From Azophilus sp965220425 (lineage in GTDB: Bacteria > Pseudomonadota > Gammaproteobacteria > Pseudomonadales > Azotimanducaceae), in assembly GCA_965220425.1 (NCBI GenBank), contig OZ244830.1, positions 1,302,001-1,366,000 of the forward strand: DNA of 64,000 bases. The letters run 5' to 3'. The notes below the pieces were generated by a model. It was not told the DNA's origin and searched no databases. It was given only the letters and a program-made list of their open reading frames with translations. A program made the translations under genes and the position numbers. Each line of letters starts with the position of its first letter. Within the stretch, counting starts at the first letter, position 1. This document shows positions 8,453 to 17,226 of this stretch, piece after piece.

Positions 8453-9382
8453 ATGTCGCTGATCGAACTACGCCATCTTCGAACCCTAAGCGCCCTCCGG
8501 GATACCGATAGCCTTGTAGAAGCCGCGGAGCGGGTATTCCTGACCCAGTCGGCGCTTTCGCATCAGATAAAGGATCTCGAACAACGGATAGGGTGCAGCC
8601 TATTCATGCGCAAGACTCGGCCGGTACGTTTCACCAGCGCCGGCAACCGGCTGATCAAGCTCGCCGATGGGGTGCTTCCCCTGGTGCACACGGCTGAACT
8701 GGAAGTCGCGAAACTCGCTGGTGGCGAATCGGGTCGACTGGTCATGGCCATTGAGTGTCACAGTTGTTTCGAATGGTTGCTGCCGGCCATCGCGGTATAC
8801 CGCGAAGAGTGGCCCGATGTGGATCTGGACATATCCAGCGGGTTTCACTTCGAGCCGCTCCCGGCTCTTGCACGCGGCGATCTCGATGTGGTCATAACCG
8901 CGGACCCTGTGCCGGATATGGGGCTGTTCTACTTCCCGCTGTTCAGCTACGAAGCGCAACTGTCGGTATCCAAGAGTCACTGGATTGCCGGGAAGGAATG
9001 GATCGAACCGGAAGATCTGGCTTCTGAAACGCTGATTGCCTATCCGGTCGATCGAAGTCGCCTGGACGTGTTTTCGCGATTTCTCGCGCCGGCCGGTGTG
9101 GAGCCGAAAGGCGTACGCCAGGCCGAACTGACCGCGATGATGATTCAACTCGTCGCAAGCGGAAAGGGCGTGGCTTGTCTGCCTAACTGGGCCTTGCACG
9201 AATACCGGGAACGGGACTACGTATCCGTGACCTCTTTGAGCGAGGAGGGCATCTGGCCAACGCTGTACGCGGCCGTACGCGCCGATCAAGCCGACGCACC
9301 GTTCATGGTGGGGTTCATCGAAACGACCAAAAAAATCTGCTTCGCCAACCTGGTGGGAATAGTCACTGCCGAGGCCGGGTGA
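8453..9382 (+). CDS. metR: LysR-type transcriptional regulator MetR
   Basis: 309 residues. N-terminal LysR helix-turn-helix (residues about 5-62) with SLVEAAERVFLTQSALSHQI. The effector domain has segments characteristic of MetR from enteric bacteria: AIECHSCFEWLLPA, SGFHFEPLPAL, LASETLIAYPVDRSRLDVF and GVACLPNWALHEY. MetR activates methionine-synthesis genes such as metE and metH with homocysteine as effector. No met target gene is adjacent; the PLP enzyme at 1468 is the nearest sulfur-amino-acid gene. About 60 bp upstream of the start are markedly AT-rich (ATGAATACAATACATG), and contain a possible TACAAT -10 element near 8412. Confidence 0.93.
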   Translation: MSLIELRHLRTLSALRDTDSLVEAAERVFLTQSALSHQIKDLEQRIGCSLFMRKTRPVRFTSAGNRLIKLADGVLPLVHTAELEVAKLAGGESGRLVMAIECHSCFEWLLPAIAVYREEWPDVDLDISSGFHFEPLPALARGDLDVVITADPVPDMGLFYFPLFSYEAQLSVSKSHWIAGKEWIEPEDLASETLIAYPVDRSRLDVFSRFLAPAGVEPKGVRQAELTAMMIQLVASGKGVACLPNWALHEYRERDYVSVTSLSEEGIWPTLYAAVRADQADAPFMVGFIETTKKICFANLVGIVTAEAG

Positions 9383-9402
9383 GTTGGGGAAACGCACCTG
9401 GC

Positions 9403-9423
9403 GGGTGCTTGGCGGGTGTCCCC
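9403..9423. repeat. GGCGGGTGTCCCC short repeat between convergent genes
   Basis: GGCGGGTGCTT followed by GGCGGGTGTCCCC, a diverged copy of the GGTGGGTGTCCCC family, in the 57-bp gap between the convergent metR and PdxH-like genes. Confidence 0.6.
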
Positions 9424-9439
9424 TTCGCTACCGCTCACG

Positions 9440-10003
9440 CTAAGGCACGAGCACTCGCTCACGCCATGCTCCGTCGTCCAGGCGCCAGCGCCGCCGGTCG
9501 TGCACACCGTCATCGCTATTCAAGTCCAATCGCTCAATTTGCCAAGGTATCAGGTAGAGGCCCCGTGCCGATTCCGGGGCGACGAGGGGGTCGGGAATCT
9601 TCCCGGCGGCCAGTTCCTCGAGAAGCCGATCGCGGTCCGCCAGCTCCGAGCTCTGAGCCCGTCGCTCGTAGAACCAATCCAGCCGCTTGGGCGTGTCGGG
9701 ACGAAGCTGCCAGCTAGCCCGCACCAGTTCCGCCGGCACGGCATCGGTGGTGCAGTTCAACCGATATTGAACACCGAGCGAGTCGAGGTAAATCAGTGCC
9801 CCCACACGCTCCATCGAAGGCCACTTCGGACTGGAGGCATTCACGAATATGCCCAGCCTGTCGTTAAGATCTCGCAATACCAGCGTGCGCACCTGCGGAT
9901 GGTTGCGTGAATCGACCGTTGCCAGTGCGCAAAGCTCAGCGTAGGGGTCTTGCAGTGCCCTGGCGCGAACCCGGTCTTCCCGCAGCCACTGAAGCGGGCT
10001 CAC
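9440..10003 (-). CDS. Pyridoxamine 5'-phosphate oxidase family protein
   Basis: 187 residues from a GTG at 10003 whose GTGA overlaps the stop of the upstream metallohydrolase, indicating translational coupling (a longer ATG frame starts at 10054). FMN-binding split-barrel oxidase related to PdxH: LATVDSRNHPQVRTLVLRD matches the first FMN-contacting strands, NASSPKW and GLYLIPWQIERLDL the later ones. The C-terminus has VHDRRRWRLDDGAW like the RLHDR end of PdxH. Substrate-binding residues are only partly conserved, so it may be a PdxH-like enzyme rather than the pathway PdxH. Confidence 0.8.
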   Translation of the reverse strand: MSPLQWLREDRVRARALQDPYAELCALATVDSRNHPQVRTLVLRDLNDRLGIFVNASSPKWPSMERVGALIYLDSLGVQYRLNCTTDAVPAELVRASWQLRPDTPKRLDWFYERRAQSSELADRDRLLEELAAGKIPDPLVAPESARGLYLIPWQIERLDLNSDDGVHDRRRWRLDDGAWRERVLVP

Positions 10004-10884
10004 CGTGCGGTCGACTGCCTCATGCGGCGGTCGGCGTCGATGATCCGGATCCATCGTTCCTCACTCATGAATCCGGACCCCCAGGTGGCGTACTCCGGGC
10101 CCAGCCCCGACTCGATAACTTCATCCAGCGACGCTCCGCCATCGAGCGCATCGAGAACGATCTGCCGGGTTGTGCGTATGGTCTCGAGGTTCTGCAAGAC
10201 GGCCGCGACGTCACCAAGCTCCCCATGCCCTGGAATGATACGAATGTCGGCAGGCACGGCGGCGACAATCGCCTCCAGGTTCGCCATATAACCACCTACC
10301 GTACCCCCGCCTTCGATATCGACATAAGGAAAGCGCCCGTTGAACAACTGATCGCCCGTGTGCAGTACGTTGGCCTGCTTGAACCAGACGGCGCTGTCGC
10401 CGTCGGTGTGGCCGCGGGGCAGATGCAGCAGCGCGATCTCCTCGCCGTTGAAATGCACGGCCATCCCGCTCGTATAGGTGATGGACGGCAGAGCCGCTTC
10501 GGGCAGGTCCCCCCCTTCCAGCAATCGGACCCGCACATTCTCGTGGGCGACGATGGCGCCTGTCTCGCCGAAGAACGCATTACCGCCGACATGATCCCCG
10601 TGGTAGTGCGTGTTCAGGACGAACGCCGGCCGGCCGCCGCCGAGCCCGTCGATGGCTTCCTGAATACGGGGCGCCAGCGGCAGGAACTGGTCGTCCACGA
10701 TCAGCGTGCCGTCCCCGCCCACCGAAACCGCGACGTTGCCCCCGGCGCCGGTCAGCATGTGAACCGTGCCCGCGACCCGTGCGGTCGATATTTCGACATC
10801 GGAGAAAGGGTCGGGCGCCCCGGCCGCCGCGACGCTGTACAAGAGGGCAATGGCCATCGGTGTGGAATGGAAACAGTTTGTCAT
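10000..10884 (-). CDS. Metallo-beta-lactamase-fold hydrolase, probably exported
   Basis: 294 residues with a strong ribosome binding site (AAGGAGG ahead of the ATG). The N-terminus FHSTPMAIALLYSVAAAGAP looks like a signal peptide. Zinc ligands are visible as THYHGDHVGGN, a later His in LPRGHTDGD, the Asp in HTGDQLFNG and the His in IIPGHGEL. The arrangement matches periplasmic metallohydrolases of the class B3/quinoprotein-relay type rather than glyoxalase II. Substrate unknown. It is co-translated with the PdxH-like gene downstream. Upstream on the minus strand there is a TAAAAT box about 25 bp before the start. Confidence 0.85.
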   Translation of the reverse strand: MTNCFHSTPMAIALLYSVAAAGAPDPFSDVEISTARVAGTVHMLTGAGGNVAVSVGGDGTLIVDDQFLPLAPRIQEAIDGLGGGRPAFVLNTHYHGDHVGGNAFFGETGAIVAHENVRVRLLEGGDLPEAALPSITYTSGMAVHFNGEEIALLHLPRGHTDGDSAVWFKQANVLHTGDQLFNGRFPYVDIEGGGTVGGYMANLEAIVAAVPADIRIIPGHGELGDVAAVLQNLETIRTTRQIVLDALDGGASLDEVIESGLGPEYATWGSGFMSEERWIRIIDADRRMRQSTAR

Positions 10885-11084
10885 GTTGTTACCTCCTTAA
10901 CTTGAAATATTTTAGCGGATTGGGCCTGAGCGTAGCTGACTGCGGAGTGAGCTCACCCGCACTCGGCTTCCCGCGAAAGCGATCTGTTCATTGGGCGACA
11001 GCCGGGTGGCTCGGAAGTCGACGTGGGCGCCGGTGGCGCGCAAGCCGTTCGCTGGCCGCCATCCGCTCGGCGCCGGGCATTGCC
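10885..11084. other. 200-bp gap, no gene seen
   Basis: GC-rich sequence between the metallohydrolase start and the small membrane protein end. It presumably holds the promoter of the metallohydrolase. I see no repeat or RNA in it. Confidence 0.4.
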
Positions 11085-11294
11085 TCAGGAGTCGGATGGG
11101 TCGTCGTCACTCGCTCCATCGTCGCTTGCCGCCGCCGGCTCGCCGGCTTGAACGCCATCGCGCAGATGCCTGCGGATCTCGCCGATATCCCGCTGCATCT
11201 CGCTGACGCGATAGACGAGGTCCGGCAGCATGTCCGCTACCCGCCACACCAGATAGGCGATGGCCAGCAGCGCCACAAACGAGAGAAATCCCAT
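11085..11294 (-). CDS. Small single-span membrane protein
   Basis: 69 residues from ATG 11294 (an in-frame GTG at 11336 would add 14). Begins MGFLSFVALLAIAYLVWRVA, a single membrane helix, followed by a charged helical stretch DLVYRVSEMQRDIGEIRRHL and an acidic tail ending in SDDDPSDS. It is not an assigned family; the layout (one helix, short coiled coil, acidic tail) is common in small cell-envelope proteins. Adjacent to an inserted 242-bp-type repeat element. Confidence 0.55.
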   Translation of the reverse strand: MGFLSFVALLAIAYLVWRVADMLPDLVYRVSEMQRDIGEIRRHLRDGVQAGEPAAASDDGASDDDPSDS

Positions 11295-11363
11295 GATCGA
11301 TACCTGTGCAATCCGCTTCCCGGGGGAGATGCGCACAGATATACCCGTTGCACCCGTCCCAGT

Positions 11364-11658
11364 CTAGCCCGCATATCGCACCAAGGGCCGCGATGATCGT
11401 GCAGGATTTTCTGGTCCACATGCGAGAGGCAAGCCCCTCGCGCTCCCGGGCTGAGGGCTCCGTGCGCGTGCTCGCGAGCTTAAAGCATAGCCCCGCCCAT
11501 GGTGGAGCGAGCACGTGCGCCCACGCGGGCAAAAGACCAGCGAGGGCGCGGCCAGCGCAGTCTATACCCGGCAAAAACTCCAAAAAGCGGAGGTACCTGA
11601 TTGAAACGCAATGACATTCAGTGGCTCAACAAGCGGCTTGGTGAGATATGCGGGCTGG
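11364..11658 (+). mobile_element. Copy A of the 242-bp TIR element (enlarged to 287 bp)
   Basis: The core spans 11368-11654. Ends are CCCGCATATCGCACCAAG and CTTGGTGAGATATGCGGG, imperfect inverted repeats. Flanks are CTAG and CTGG, a 4-bp duplication with one mismatch. The copy is 45 bp longer than the 242-bp form because one 42-bp palindromic repeat sits in it and has destroyed the left arm of the internal hairpin, while the right arm (ending CACGCGGGC) remains. No protein-coding potential. It lies 70 bp upstream of the small membrane protein start and 60 bp before the RNA methyltransferase. Confidence 0.88.
11420..11461. repeat. Single 42-bp palindromic repeat unit inside element A
   Basis: One unit starting ATGCGAGAGGCAAGCCCCTC and ending CTGAGGGCTCC. 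It belongs to the same family as the four units at 36045-36212 and the tolB units near 39876. Its orientation relative to the host element is opposite to that in element D. Confidence 0.8.
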
Positions 11659-11713
11659 CGGGTATGCCGGTTGGGCTGGTTCACCGGCGCGCTGCCCGGT
11701 ACCGTTGACCGGT

Positions 11714-12643
11714 ATGGCGGCTTCCTCGAACTCGTTGGCGGAATTTCGCAAGCGTCTGGTTGAGATCTGCGGACCGGCGGCGCCCGGGGTGATGCGATCG
11801 ATGCGCTGTCCCAAACGGCAAGCGTATTGGCTGAACCCGCTCGTCGCGCGGCCATCGGATTTCGAACACCTCGGCGTACCCGTTCCAGGGCTCGACGGTG
11901 TGTTCAGTGTCGATCCGGATGCGCGTGCGGCGGTTATCCGGCACGACGGGGCCCGGGCCGGGTGGATGTATCCGCTCAACCCGTCGAGCATGCTCGCGAT
12001 CGAGGCGCTCGCTCCCCGGCCGGGCGAAGAGGTCCTTGACCTGGCCGCCGCGCCCGGGGGCAAGACGGTTGCCCTCGCCGCGTGGATGCGGAACACGGGC
12101 CGCATCGCGGCGGTGGAGGCGGTCAGGGGACGATTCCATCGGCTGCGCGCCAATCTCGATCGTTGCGGCGTATCCAATGCGCACCTTTATCTGGCTGACG
12201 GACGCAGCATCGGGCGCAAGGTTCCGGAGCGTTTCGATCGGGTGCTGCTCGATGCTCCCTGTTCCAGCGAAGCCCGAATCCGGCTGGACGATCCACTAAC
12301 CTACGCCCATTGGAAGCCTCGCAAGATCAGGGAGGCGAGCATCAAGCAGGTTGGCTTGCTGCGCTCGGCCTACCGGTCGTTGAAGCCGGGCGGTGTACTC
12401 GTTTACTGCACCTGTTCCTTTGCACCGGAAGAAAATGAGCTGGTGGTCAGCCGGCTGCTGAAGTCCGAACCCGGAGCGGACCTGGAATCGGTGGAACTCT
12501 CCGGTGTACCGCACGCCGGGGGCCTCGCGGATTGGCGGGGGCAAACCTGCGATTCCCGTCTCGGCCGGACGGTTCGTATCCTGCCGGACGATCTATGGGA
12601 TGGCTTTTTCGTTGGTCGAATCCGCAAGCAAGGCCCGCCGTGA
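11714..12643 (+). CDS. RNA m5C methyltransferase (RsmB/RsmF, NOL1-NOP2-Sun family)
   Basis: 309 residues from ATG 11714. The upstream in-frame extension is mostly inserted-element sequence and is not counted. SAM-binding motif VLDLAAAPGGKTVALAAWM, then the two catalytic cysteines of the family: DAPCSSEARIRL (motif IV) and VYCTCSFAPEENE (motif VI). It methylates a cytosine C5 in rRNA or tRNA. Length is closer to the short RsmF/archaeal-like members than to E. coli RsmB (429 aa), and no N-terminal NusB-like domain is present. The exact target is not determinable. Confidence 0.85.
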   Translation: MAASSNSLAEFRKRLVEICGPAAPGVMRSMRCPKRQAYWLNPLVARPSDFEHLGVPVPGLDGVFSVDPDARAAVIRHDGARAGWMYPLNPSSMLAIEALAPRPGEEVLDLAAAPGGKTVALAAWMRNTGRIAAVEAVRGRFHRLRANLDRCGVSNAHLYLADGRSIGRKVPERFDRVLLDAPCSSEARIRLDDPLTYAHWKPRKIREASIKQVGLLRSAYRSLKPGGVLVYCTCSFAPEENELVVSRLLKSEPGADLESVELSGVPHAGGLADWRGQTCDSRLGRTVRILPDDLWDGFFVGRIRKQGPP

Positions 12644-12676
12644 CGCCATGCCGCCGATTTCGGCGGCGGTTGCCGT

Positions 12677-13168
12677 TCAGTCTTTGGAGAGCAGCCGCGG
12701 CGCCACGAGAAGTTCCAGGACGGCCTGGCCGAAATTCAGGCTCTCCAGGCTGTCGAACCATTGCAGGCGGCCTATGCCGAAGGTGGGCAGATTGTCGATG
12801 ACCCGCTCGCCGGCAAGCAGGTTGATGCACTGAGTGATGCCCGGGTTGTGGGCGACCACGGCTATCGCCTCGACTCCGGGAGGCGTTTCCCGGACGACGT
12901 CGAGGATCGCCTCGGGCTCTGCCCCGTACAACCGGTGGTCGGAAACCCGTTCGGCATCGGGGAATGCAGCGTGAACGAACTCGGCGGTGGCCAGCGCGCG
13001 GATGGCATCGCTGGTCCAGATCCAGCCGGGATCGAAGGCTTGCCCGGCCAACCAGCGCCGCATCCGTGGCCCGTCGCGTCGGCCGCGGCCGTTCAGGGGC
13101 CGATCGAAATCGCGCAGCCCCCGGTCTGACCAGGACGACTTGGCGTGGCGGATCAGCCAGAGCCGCAT
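12677..13168 (-). CDS. SixA-like phosphohistidine phosphatase
   Basis: 163 residues, a short histidine phosphatase. MRLWLIRHAKSSWSD carries the RHA/G motif with the catalytic His; TSDAIRALATAEF and VVAHNPGITQCIN supply the other phosphate-pocket residues including the second His. SixA dephosphorylates phosphohistidine on HPt domains or PTS components. Convergent with the methyltransferase, and 14 bp beyond the next gene's stop, so it probably follows the luciferase-like gene in one transcript. Confidence 0.85.
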   Translation of the reverse strand: MRLWLIRHAKSSWSDRGLRDFDRPLNGRGRRDGPRMRRWLAGQAFDPGWIWTSDAIRALATAEFVHAAFPDAERVSDHRLYGAEPEAILDVVRETPPGVEAIAVVAHNPGITQCINLLAGERVIDNLPTFGIGRLQWFDSLESLNFGQAVLELLVAPRLLSKD

Positions 13169-13181
13169 GGCCGTCTGCCGG

Positions 13182-14087
13182 CTACCATATGGAGAAGAAC
13201 TCCTCCAGAGCCTGTAGCTGACCCCCGGATGCGGAGGAGGGAACGATGATGGGCGTCTTTACGCCGGCGTCGAACCAGGCCTCGATCCCGTCGCGCACCT
13301 TGCTCGCGGAACCGAACAGCGTGGTATCCGCGAGCCAGCGGTCGGAAAGGCAGGCCGCCACCGCGTCCTTGCGGCCGTCCGCGAGCGCGGCTTCCACGCC
13401 GGCCATCTCTTCTTCGTAGCCGGCTTCTCTCCAGTAGTTGCGGTAATTCGGCAGGAAGGCGTAGGAGGTGAGCGTGCGTCGATTCACGGCCATGGCCGCG
13501 GCCTCGTCGTCGCTGATGCAGGTGGGGATCATGTTGCCGATGAAGAAGTCCTCCCCGGTGCGAGCCTCCTCGCCCAGGTTGGCGAGCGAGGCCGGCATAT
13601 GAGTGCGCGCGCCGTTGGCGAACACCATGCCCTGGGCGATCTCCCCGGCGAGACGGATCATCCGGTTGCGCAGTGTGGCGAGGACGATCGGCGGCAATTC
13701 CCCGGCGCGCGGAACGGCCTTCAGGCCGGCCACGAAGTTGCGGATGTCGGCGAGCGGTTTTCCCTGCGTAACGCCCAAGCGGTGCATGGCAGGCGCGTGG
13801 CTGACGCCGATGCCGAATCGAAACCGACCGTTCGACGTTTCGTGAATGAACGATGCCGTTTGCGCGAAATCGTTGACGTGACGGGTATAGATCGGCGTGA
13901 TCGTCGTGCCGAATTGCACGCGGCGGGTCCTGAGCGCAATGGCAAGGCAAAGCGACAGGCTGTCGCCCAGGCTCGGCCCGTAAATTCCGGGGAAACCGCG
14001 CTGCTCGATCTCTTCGGCGATTTCGAGGGTTTTTCCCCTGCGTCCAGGCACTGCAGCGAGGCTGACCGCTGGCATTCGATGCGTCAT
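13182..14087 (-). CDS. LLM-class flavin-dependent oxidoreductase
   Basis: 301 residues. Luciferase-like monooxygenase fold, seen from RRVQFGTTITPIYTRHVNDF followed by GRFRFGIGVSHAPAM, the strand/loop pattern that binds FMN or F420, and from the C-terminal SASKVRDGIEAWFDAGVK. Related enzymes include F420-dependent reductases and alkanal monooxygenase-like proteins in acyl/terpene metabolism. Substrate unknown. Upstream neighbour on the same strand is a rhomboid protease, 43 bp away. Confidence 0.82.
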   Translation of the reverse strand: MTHRMPAVSLAAVPGRRGKTLEIAEEIEQRGFPGIYGPSLGDSLSLCLAIALRTRRVQFGTTITPIYTRHVNDFAQTASFIHETSNGRFRFGIGVSHAPAMHRLGVTQGKPLADIRNFVAGLKAVPRAGELPPIVLATLRNRMIRLAGEIAQGMVFANGARTHMPASLANLGEEARTGEDFFIGNMIPTCISDDEAAAMAVNRRTLTSYAFLPNYRNYWREAGYEEEMAGVEAALADGRKDAVAACLSDRWLADTTLFGSASKVRDGIEAWFDAGVKTPIIVPSSASGGQLQALEEFFSIW

Positions 14088-14130
14088 GTCCGATTCCGTG
14101 ACCCGATCCGTGTAGATGCTCTATTTCTGT

Positions 14131-14889
14131 TCAGAACCAGCGGTGCCTCGAGGTATGGCGGGGCGCCCGGTCGCGATGTGCCTGCAGGTAGTCGTCCCGT
14201 TTGAAGAGTTTGACGAGCGCAAGGCCGGCGACGAAACCGCCGATATGCGCCCAGAAGGCGACGCCGCCGCCACTCGAGCCAAGCCCCGGCAGACCGCCGA
14301 GAATCTGCAGCAGGAACCAATAGCCGAGCATGAATATGGCGGGTACCGCCACGGTGGTGATGTAGAAGCCCAGGAAGATGAGGGTGTGTACGTGGGCGCG
14401 CGGGTACAGGAGGGCGTAGGCCCCCATCACGCCGCCGATAGCGCCTGATGCGCCCACCATGGGGATGGCGCTGGACGGGTCGGTGAGGATCTGTGCGAAC
14501 GCCGCTGCCGCACCGCACAGGAGGTAGAAGGCGATGAACCGCGCCGGCCCCATGACATCCTCGATATTGTCGCCGAACACCCACAGGAACCACATGTTGC
14601 CCAGGATGTGAAACCAGCCGCCGTGCATGAACATGGACGTCAGCACCGTCTTGGGATTCGGCCCATCCAGCCTGCACATCAGGTTGTTGCCGACGGGAAT
14701 TGCATGGCCGGGGTCCAGGTAGCCCAGCAGGTCGCCCGGCACCAGGCCGTAGAGGCACAGGGATTCCGCCAGCGTGTAGCCGCTTCCCAGGCCCTGCACG
14801 AACAACCAGACAAGCGCATTCAGCACGATGATCGCGATGACGGCGACGGGCGTATGGACCCTCGGGTTCTCGTCTCTTAACGGAAACAC
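14131..14889 (-). CDS. Rhomboid family intramembrane serine protease
   Basis: 252 residues from a GTG at 14889, chosen because VFPLRDENPRVHTP matches the usual start of this subfamily. Six to seven membrane helices. Catalytic Ser in GASGAIGGVMGAY, catalytic His in FWAHIGGFVAGL, and the oxyanion/HxxxN segment HGGWFHILGNMWFLWVFGDN. It cleaves membrane proteins within the bilayer. A soluble basic tail ends the protein. The upstream frame extends to 14982 without membrane features. Confidence 0.88.
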   Translation of the reverse strand: MFPLRDENPRVHTPVAVIAIIVLNALVWLFVQGLGSGYTLAESLCLYGLVPGDLLGYLDPGHAIPVGNNLMCRLDGPNPKTVLTSMFMHGGWFHILGNMWFLWVFGDNIEDVMGPARFIAFYLLCGAAAAFAQILTDPSSAIPMVGASGAIGGVMGAYALLYPRAHVHTLIFLGFYITTVAVPAIFMLGYWFLLQILGGLPGLGSSGGGVAFWAHIGGFVAGLALVKLFKRDDYLQAHRDRAPRHTSRHRWF

Positions 14890-15031
14890 GGCAAGTTTCG
14901 ATGCCGGCGGGGAAATGCGTCGAACCGGCGAAAGCGCCGCAAGTCGGCGCGCCCGATCCCGGCGCGCCCTCGGCGGGCGCAAACATGTTGCATCTTTTGA
15001 CCTTGTTCCGTGGCCCGAAAGTCGGGCCGCG
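14890..15031. terminator. Possible stem without U-tract between hisC and rhomboid
   Basis: GGCCCGAAAGTCGGGCC near 15010 forms a perfect 6-bp stem in the gap after hisC (minus strand), but no run of T follows, so intrinsic termination is doubtful. Confidence 0.3.
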
Positions 15032-16111
15032 TCATCTTAACAGCGCGGCGAGTTCGGAGACGAGCCGCGCATTCTGCGCCGGCGTGCCGATGGTAATTCG
15101 CAGCTTGTCCGTAAGACGTGGCGCATCGAAATACCGAACGAGAATGCCGCGCTCCTTCAGCGCCAGGTAAAGTTCCCGCGCCGTCAATCGAGCCTCGCCG
15201 GGCACTTGTGCCAAGAGGAAGTTGGCCTGGGACGCCGGTGCGGAAAGCCCCAGAACCGCCAACTCCCGGGCAAGGCGTTGCCGAGCGCCCCGAACCTCGG
15301 CCCAGGTGCTTTCGGCATGCCCCCGGTCCAGGAACGCGGCTAGCCCCAGTCGCTGGCCGAACTCGTTGACGTTGTAGCTGTCCCGGGTCTTGCCGAGCAT
15401 CGGATCGATCAGCCCCCGCTGTCCGAGCAGGTAGCCCAGGCGCAGGCCGGCGAGGCTGTAGCCCTTCGAGAAGGACCGCAGTATCAGCAGGTTGTCGACG
15501 TTTTCGACCAGCTTCACCGAGTCATATCCCAGGTCCGGGTCGACGAAATCGACGTAGGCTTCGTCAAGCAGCAGCATGCCGTTCAGTTCCCCTGCAAGTT
15601 CGCAGACGAATTCGGCCTCCAACAGCGCCCCGGAGGGCGCGTGAGGATTGGGCAGGCACGTTAATTGCGCACCGGCGGCGTTCATGCGCCGGGCGAAGTC
15701 CGCCGGTGGGCGCCACCTTTCCGTCAGCTCCACGGCGGCGATCGGCGCGGCGTGAATCTGTGCGAGCACCGGATAGAGGGAGTAACTGGGCTGGGTTGTG
15801 CCCAATGGCGCGCCCGGTTCCACGAAGGTGGTGATCGCCAGCCGCAGCCCCTCATCACCGCCGTTGGCGACAATCACGTTGTCGCGGCTAAGCCCGTGGT
15901 GTTCCGCCAGCGCGCACCGCAGGGCATCCGCGGTGGGTTGCGGATAGGTGCGCAACTCCGCCGCATCGAATTTTGCAAGTGCGCTCTGCACTGCGGGGCT
16001 CGGCGGATAGGGGTTCTCGTTGGTGTTCAGCTTGCAGGTATCCCCCCCGGTCGGCTGTTCGCCCCACGCATAGCCTTCCATGCGGCGAATATTCTCGCGC
16101 TCGTAGGTCAT
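15032..16111 (-). CDS. hisC: Histidinol-phosphate aminotransferase
   Basis: 359 residues from ATG 16111 (ATGA overlap with the upstream permease stop). Class I/II PLP aminotransferase that converts imidazole-acetol phosphate to histidinol phosphate. N-terminal KLNTNENPYPPSP is diagnostic of HisC; PLP-binding lysine in RSFSKGYSLAGLRLGYL; LDEAYVDF gives the cofactor Asp/Tyr pair; C-terminal LRITIGTPAQN has the phosphate-binding Arg. Not in a his operon here, which is common in gammaproteobacteria with a second hisC. Aromatic aminotransferase activity is possible. Confidence 0.93.
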   Translation of the reverse strand: MTYERENIRRMEGYAWGEQPTGGDTCKLNTNENPYPPSPAVQSALAKFDAAELRTYPQPTADALRCALAEHHGLSRDNVIVANGGDEGLRLAITTFVEPGAPLGTTQPSYSLYPVLAQIHAAPIAAVELTERWRPPADFARRMNAAGAQLTCLPNPHAPSGALLEAEFVCELAGELNGMLLLDEAYVDFVDPDLGYDSVKLVENVDNLLILRSFSKGYSLAGLRLGYLLGQRGLIDPMLGKTRDSYNVNEFGQRLGLAAFLDRGHAESTWAEVRGARQRLARELAVLGLSAPASQANFLLAQVPGEARLTARELYLALKERGILVRYFDAPRLTDKLRITIGTPAQNARLVSELAALLR

Positions 16112-17226
16112 GTTTCCGGCTGGTCCGCTTCGATGTCCGCCGCCTTGTGCGTCGCGGGCTGCGCCGGGCCCAGCAGATGCGCGAGCCAGACGGTCGACGG
16201 GTTGGCCTCCAGGGCGATCTTGGCGGTCATGGTCAGCGGCACCGAGAGCAGCATGCCCACCGGGCCCAATACCCATCCCCACAATACCAGGGAGAGGAAT
16301 ACGACCAGCGTCGAAAGCCCCAGGCCACGCCCCATGAAACGCGGTTCGACGACGTTGCCCATGCCGATATTGACTGTGGCGTAACCCGCTGCCGTCAGCA
16401 GCGCATACCCGGGGCCGAGTTGCACGAGCGCCAGCAGCACGGCGGGGACGGCGGCTATGATTGACCCGATGGCCGGCACGAAGTTGAGCAGAAAGGCGAG
16501 CAGTCCCCACAGAACGGGGAAGTCGACGCCCAGTACCGTGAGGTAGGCGGTGATGGCGAGGCCGGTGACGAGGCTTGCGGTGGTCTTGATGGCAATGTAG
16601 CGGTTCACGTTTTCCGCGAACCTGGCGAAAAAGGGCATGGAGCGGTCCGCATCGCGGAGTACGTCGCGCAGCTTGCGCGGAAAACTGGTCGCCTCGGCCA
16701 GAATGAAGATCACCGTCAATATGATGAGGAAACTGTTGGACAGCACGCCACCGAGACCGGCCAGCGTGGTGCCCGCGAGGGCCAGCGCCTCGCCCGGGTT
16801 AAAGTTTTCGACCAGCAGGTCGCGGGAAAGTTCGATGCCGTAGCCCTGGAGCCAGGCGATTGCTTCCGTGAAGAGCGCGGTCAGGCGCTCCTGGTAGAAC
16901 GGGAGTTTCTGGGTGAATGCACCGGCCGATTGAGCGACCAGGGCGCCGACGCCCAGCAGGATCGCGACCATCGCGGCCATCACGATAGCGATCGCCGCCC
17001 AGCCCGGCACCCGGTGCCGCTCCAGCCAGAACATGGGCGTGGCGGCGATCGTGGCGATAAAGGCGGCGAGCAGGAAGGGCACCGCGAGGTCTTCCGCCGC
17101 CTTCAGGCCGGCGGTGATGACTACGAGCGATGCGAATATGACGAAACCCTTTCCGGAACCCAACGCGAAGTCCTCCAACGATGCTCTCGATTCTACCGCA
17201 CCTGCATCCGTGAACTCGTATGGCAC
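16108..17226 (-). CDS. AI-2E family transporter (PerM-like permease)
   Basis: About 372 residues from a GTG at 17226 (VPYEF); the start is uncertain because the frame runs upstream through an inverted repeat to 17373. Eight predicted membrane helices in two groups, with a large soluble insert around LPFYQERLTALFTEAI. The conserved C-terminal block includes LLNFVPAIGSIIAAVPAV and EPRFMGRGLGLSTLVVFLSL. The family was named for TqsA/AI-2 export but most members export unknown solutes or ions. Coupled to hisC by ATGA. A second member occurs at 52673. Confidence 0.85.
   Translation of the reverse strand: MPYEFTDAGAVESRASLEDFALGSGKGFVIFASLVVITAGLKAAEDLAVPFLLAAFIATIAATPMFWLERHRVPGWAAIAIVMAAMVAILLGVGALVAQSAGAFTQKLPFYQERLTALFTEAIAWLQGYGIELSRDLLVENFNPGEALALAGTTLAGLGGVLSNSFLIILTVIFILAEATSFPRKLRDVLRDADRSMPFFARFAENVNRYIAIKTTASLVTGLAITAYLTVLGVDFPVLWGLLAFLLNFVPAIGSIIAAVPAVLLALVQLGPGYALLTAAGYATVNIGMGNVVEPRFMGRGLGLSTLVVFLSLVLWGWVLGPVGMLLSVPLTMTAKIALEANPSTVWLAHLLGPAQPATHKAADIEADQPET

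Noticed and set aside
11366..11656. Small open frames in the 242-bp element as a possible protein gene
   Set aside because: Not conserved between the copies; the conservation is in the termini and paired arms.
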